Shown here in pieces: positions 7,288-8,337 of a DNA stretch of 8,337 nucleotides. A model generated the notes under the pieces. That model was given only the letters and a program-made list of their open reading frames with translations, had not been told where the DNA came from and searched no databases. Source of the stretch: Hyphomonas sp. (lineage in GTDB: Bacteria > Pseudomonadota > Alphaproteobacteria > Caulobacterales > Hyphomonadaceae). Made by a program: the position numbers and the translations under genes. Location: NCBI GenBank assembly GCA_003486945.1, contig DNFL01000335.1, positions 1-8,337 of the forward strand, given 5' to 3'. The first letter of the stretch is position 1; each line of letters begins with the position of its first letter.

Positions 7288-8337
7288 TCAGCTGCTTCCT
7301 CGTCCGAAGACGCCGGTTTCGAGAATGTCCCCCCAGGTGATTACGATCACCAGTGCAACAAGGACCAACACTCCCACACGCAGCGCCATAGCTTCTATCT
7401 GGCCTGGCATTTTAGAGCCAAACACTGCTTCGTATGCATGAAACACAACCCGCCCGCCATCCAGCACTGGCAGTGGCAGAAGGTTGAAAAAACCGACGCC
7501 CACCGAAATGGCAGCCGTGAGGCTGAGCAGAACCCAGAACAGGCTTTCCAGACGCGCCGTCATGGGCACTTCCGGTTGGTCCATGACCAGGTTCACGACT
7601 CTGCGTGACACATCGGCCACACCCACCGGACCAGACAAGGTGTGAAAAGACATGTTACCGGTGATTATCCGGCCGAGCATGGTCACCGTCCTGTCAATCG
7701 TGACCCCGGTTTCCTGTACCCCAGCGATGACTGATTCGACCGGGCCGTAGTGGATGCGCTCGGTTGACTGGACTGCCGCCATGGTGATGCCGATGGTGCT
7801 CTGGGCGACCATCTGGCCGAACTCGTTTTCCCGGACCACTTCGCGCGGCGTGACGGTCACAAAACGGTGATCGCCTGACCGGTCCACAAGCAGTTCCATG
7901 GGCTTGTTCGGGTTCAGAAGAACAGAGGACGTGAATTCAGCGCGGTTGCGGATCGGCTTTCCATTGACCTGTAGGATATGGTCACCGGACTCGAGACCGG
8001 CAGCCTCCGCTGGCATGCCCTCAACCGTTCCGACGACATGGACCGGCTGAATGGCAATGCCGTGCACACCAATCGAAAGCGAGAAAATGACCGCCGCGAG
8101 AACGAAATTGGCGAAGGGACCGGCAAGGCTGACGACAATCTTTTTCCACGGTCCGATATCGTCAAAGGCGACGCCCTTCGGCGCATCGGGAGAGTCGCCG
8201 GCTTCTTCGAGGGATTGCTTGTCGATGAAGGCAACGAAACCACCAAGCGGGATCCAGTTTATGCGCCAACGCGTTCCGCGCTGGTCGCGGCGCTCAACCA
8301 TGGGCTTGCCGAAACCGACTGAAAAGGACTCCACGGC
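7288..8337 (-). CDS. rseP: RIP metalloprotease RseP (site-2 protease), 5' end outside window
   Basis: RseP cleaves transmembrane substrates such as anti-sigma factors and leftover signal peptides within the inner membrane; the Caulobacter relative is MmpA. The window holds 349 C-terminal codons and the stop. The frame is open to the edge, and the codon at 8332-8334 is an internal Val (AVESFSVGFGKP), not a start. The zinc-binding HExxH and the first membrane segment must lie just outside. Visible, numbering from that Val, are the re-entrant loop IPLGGFVAF (28-36), SLAGPFANFVLA in the second membrane segment (69-80), one PDZ domain (about 98-160), LSGPVG (233-238), and NLLPLPVLDGG (284-294), whose Asp is the third zinc ligand. 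A last membrane segment follows at about 316-336. Only one PDZ is seen, against two in E. coli RseP. bamA starts 23 nt downstream, so the two are probably cotranscribed. Confidence 0.95.
   Translation of the reverse strand, partial: AVESFSVGFGKPMVERRDQRGTRWRINWIPLGGFVAFIDKQSLEEAGDSPDAPKGVAFDDIGPWKKIVVSLAGPFANFVLAAVIFSLSIGVHGIAIQPVHVVGTVEGMPAEAAGLESGDHILQVNGKPIRNRAEFTSSVLLNPNKPMELLVDRSGDHRFVTVTPREVVRENEFGQMVAQSTIGITMAAVQSTERIHYGPVESVIAGVQETGVTIDRTVTMLGRIITGNMSFHTLSGPVGVADVSRRVVNLVMDQPEVPMTARLESLFWVLLSLTAAISVGVGFFNLLPLPVLDGGRVVFHAYEAVFGSKMPGQIEAMALRVGVLVLVALVIVITWGDILETGVFGRGSS

Overview
This window is a core housekeeping segment of an alphaproteobacterial chromosome with moderately high GC. 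It carries the envelope-biogenesis cluster rseP-bamA-skp-lpxD-lpxA-lpxI-lpxB on the minus strand, facing the end of a citrate synthase gene (gltA) on the plus strand. The use of LpxI rather than LpxH for UDP-diacylglucosamine hydrolysis, the single-PDZ RseP and the gene order all fit Alphaproteobacteria. A member of Caulobacterales/Hyphomonadaceae is my best guess from general protein character, but it is not proven. There is no mobile element, RNA gene, CRISPR array or gene-free stretch over 300 bases.

Layout, in transcription order on the minus strand: rseP (8337-7288, 5' end outside the window), a 23-nt gap, bamA (7264-4688), a 28-nt gap, skp (4659-4072), an 18-nt gap, lpxD (4053-3034), a 39-nt gap, lpxA (2994-2203), a 4-nt gap, lpxI (2198-1350), a 3-nt gap, lpxB (1346-195). 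On the plus strand the C-terminal 62 codons and stop of gltA end at 191, only 3 nt from the lpxB stop. The tight spacing and shared orientation suggest one operon. No promoter is visible in the window, so it should lie upstream of rseP or earlier.

Functionally, RseP is an inner-membrane site-2 protease involved in envelope stress signalling. BamA inserts outer-membrane proteins and Skp escorts them across the periplasm. LpxA, LpxD, LpxI and LpxB catalyse four of the early steps that build the lipid A disaccharide in the cytoplasm and at the inner membrane (LpxC and LpxK are not here). The operon therefore couples the protein and lipid halves of outer-membrane assembly.

I do not see an undescribed system. 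The points worth a second look are modest. fabZ is absent from its usual place between lpxD and lpxA. LpxB has a coherent set of unusual motif variants. BamA has an enlarged surface loop with an acidic stretch and a cysteine pair. There is a strong hairpin at the gltA/lpxB convergent junction, and some family-typical residues in RseP are substituted.
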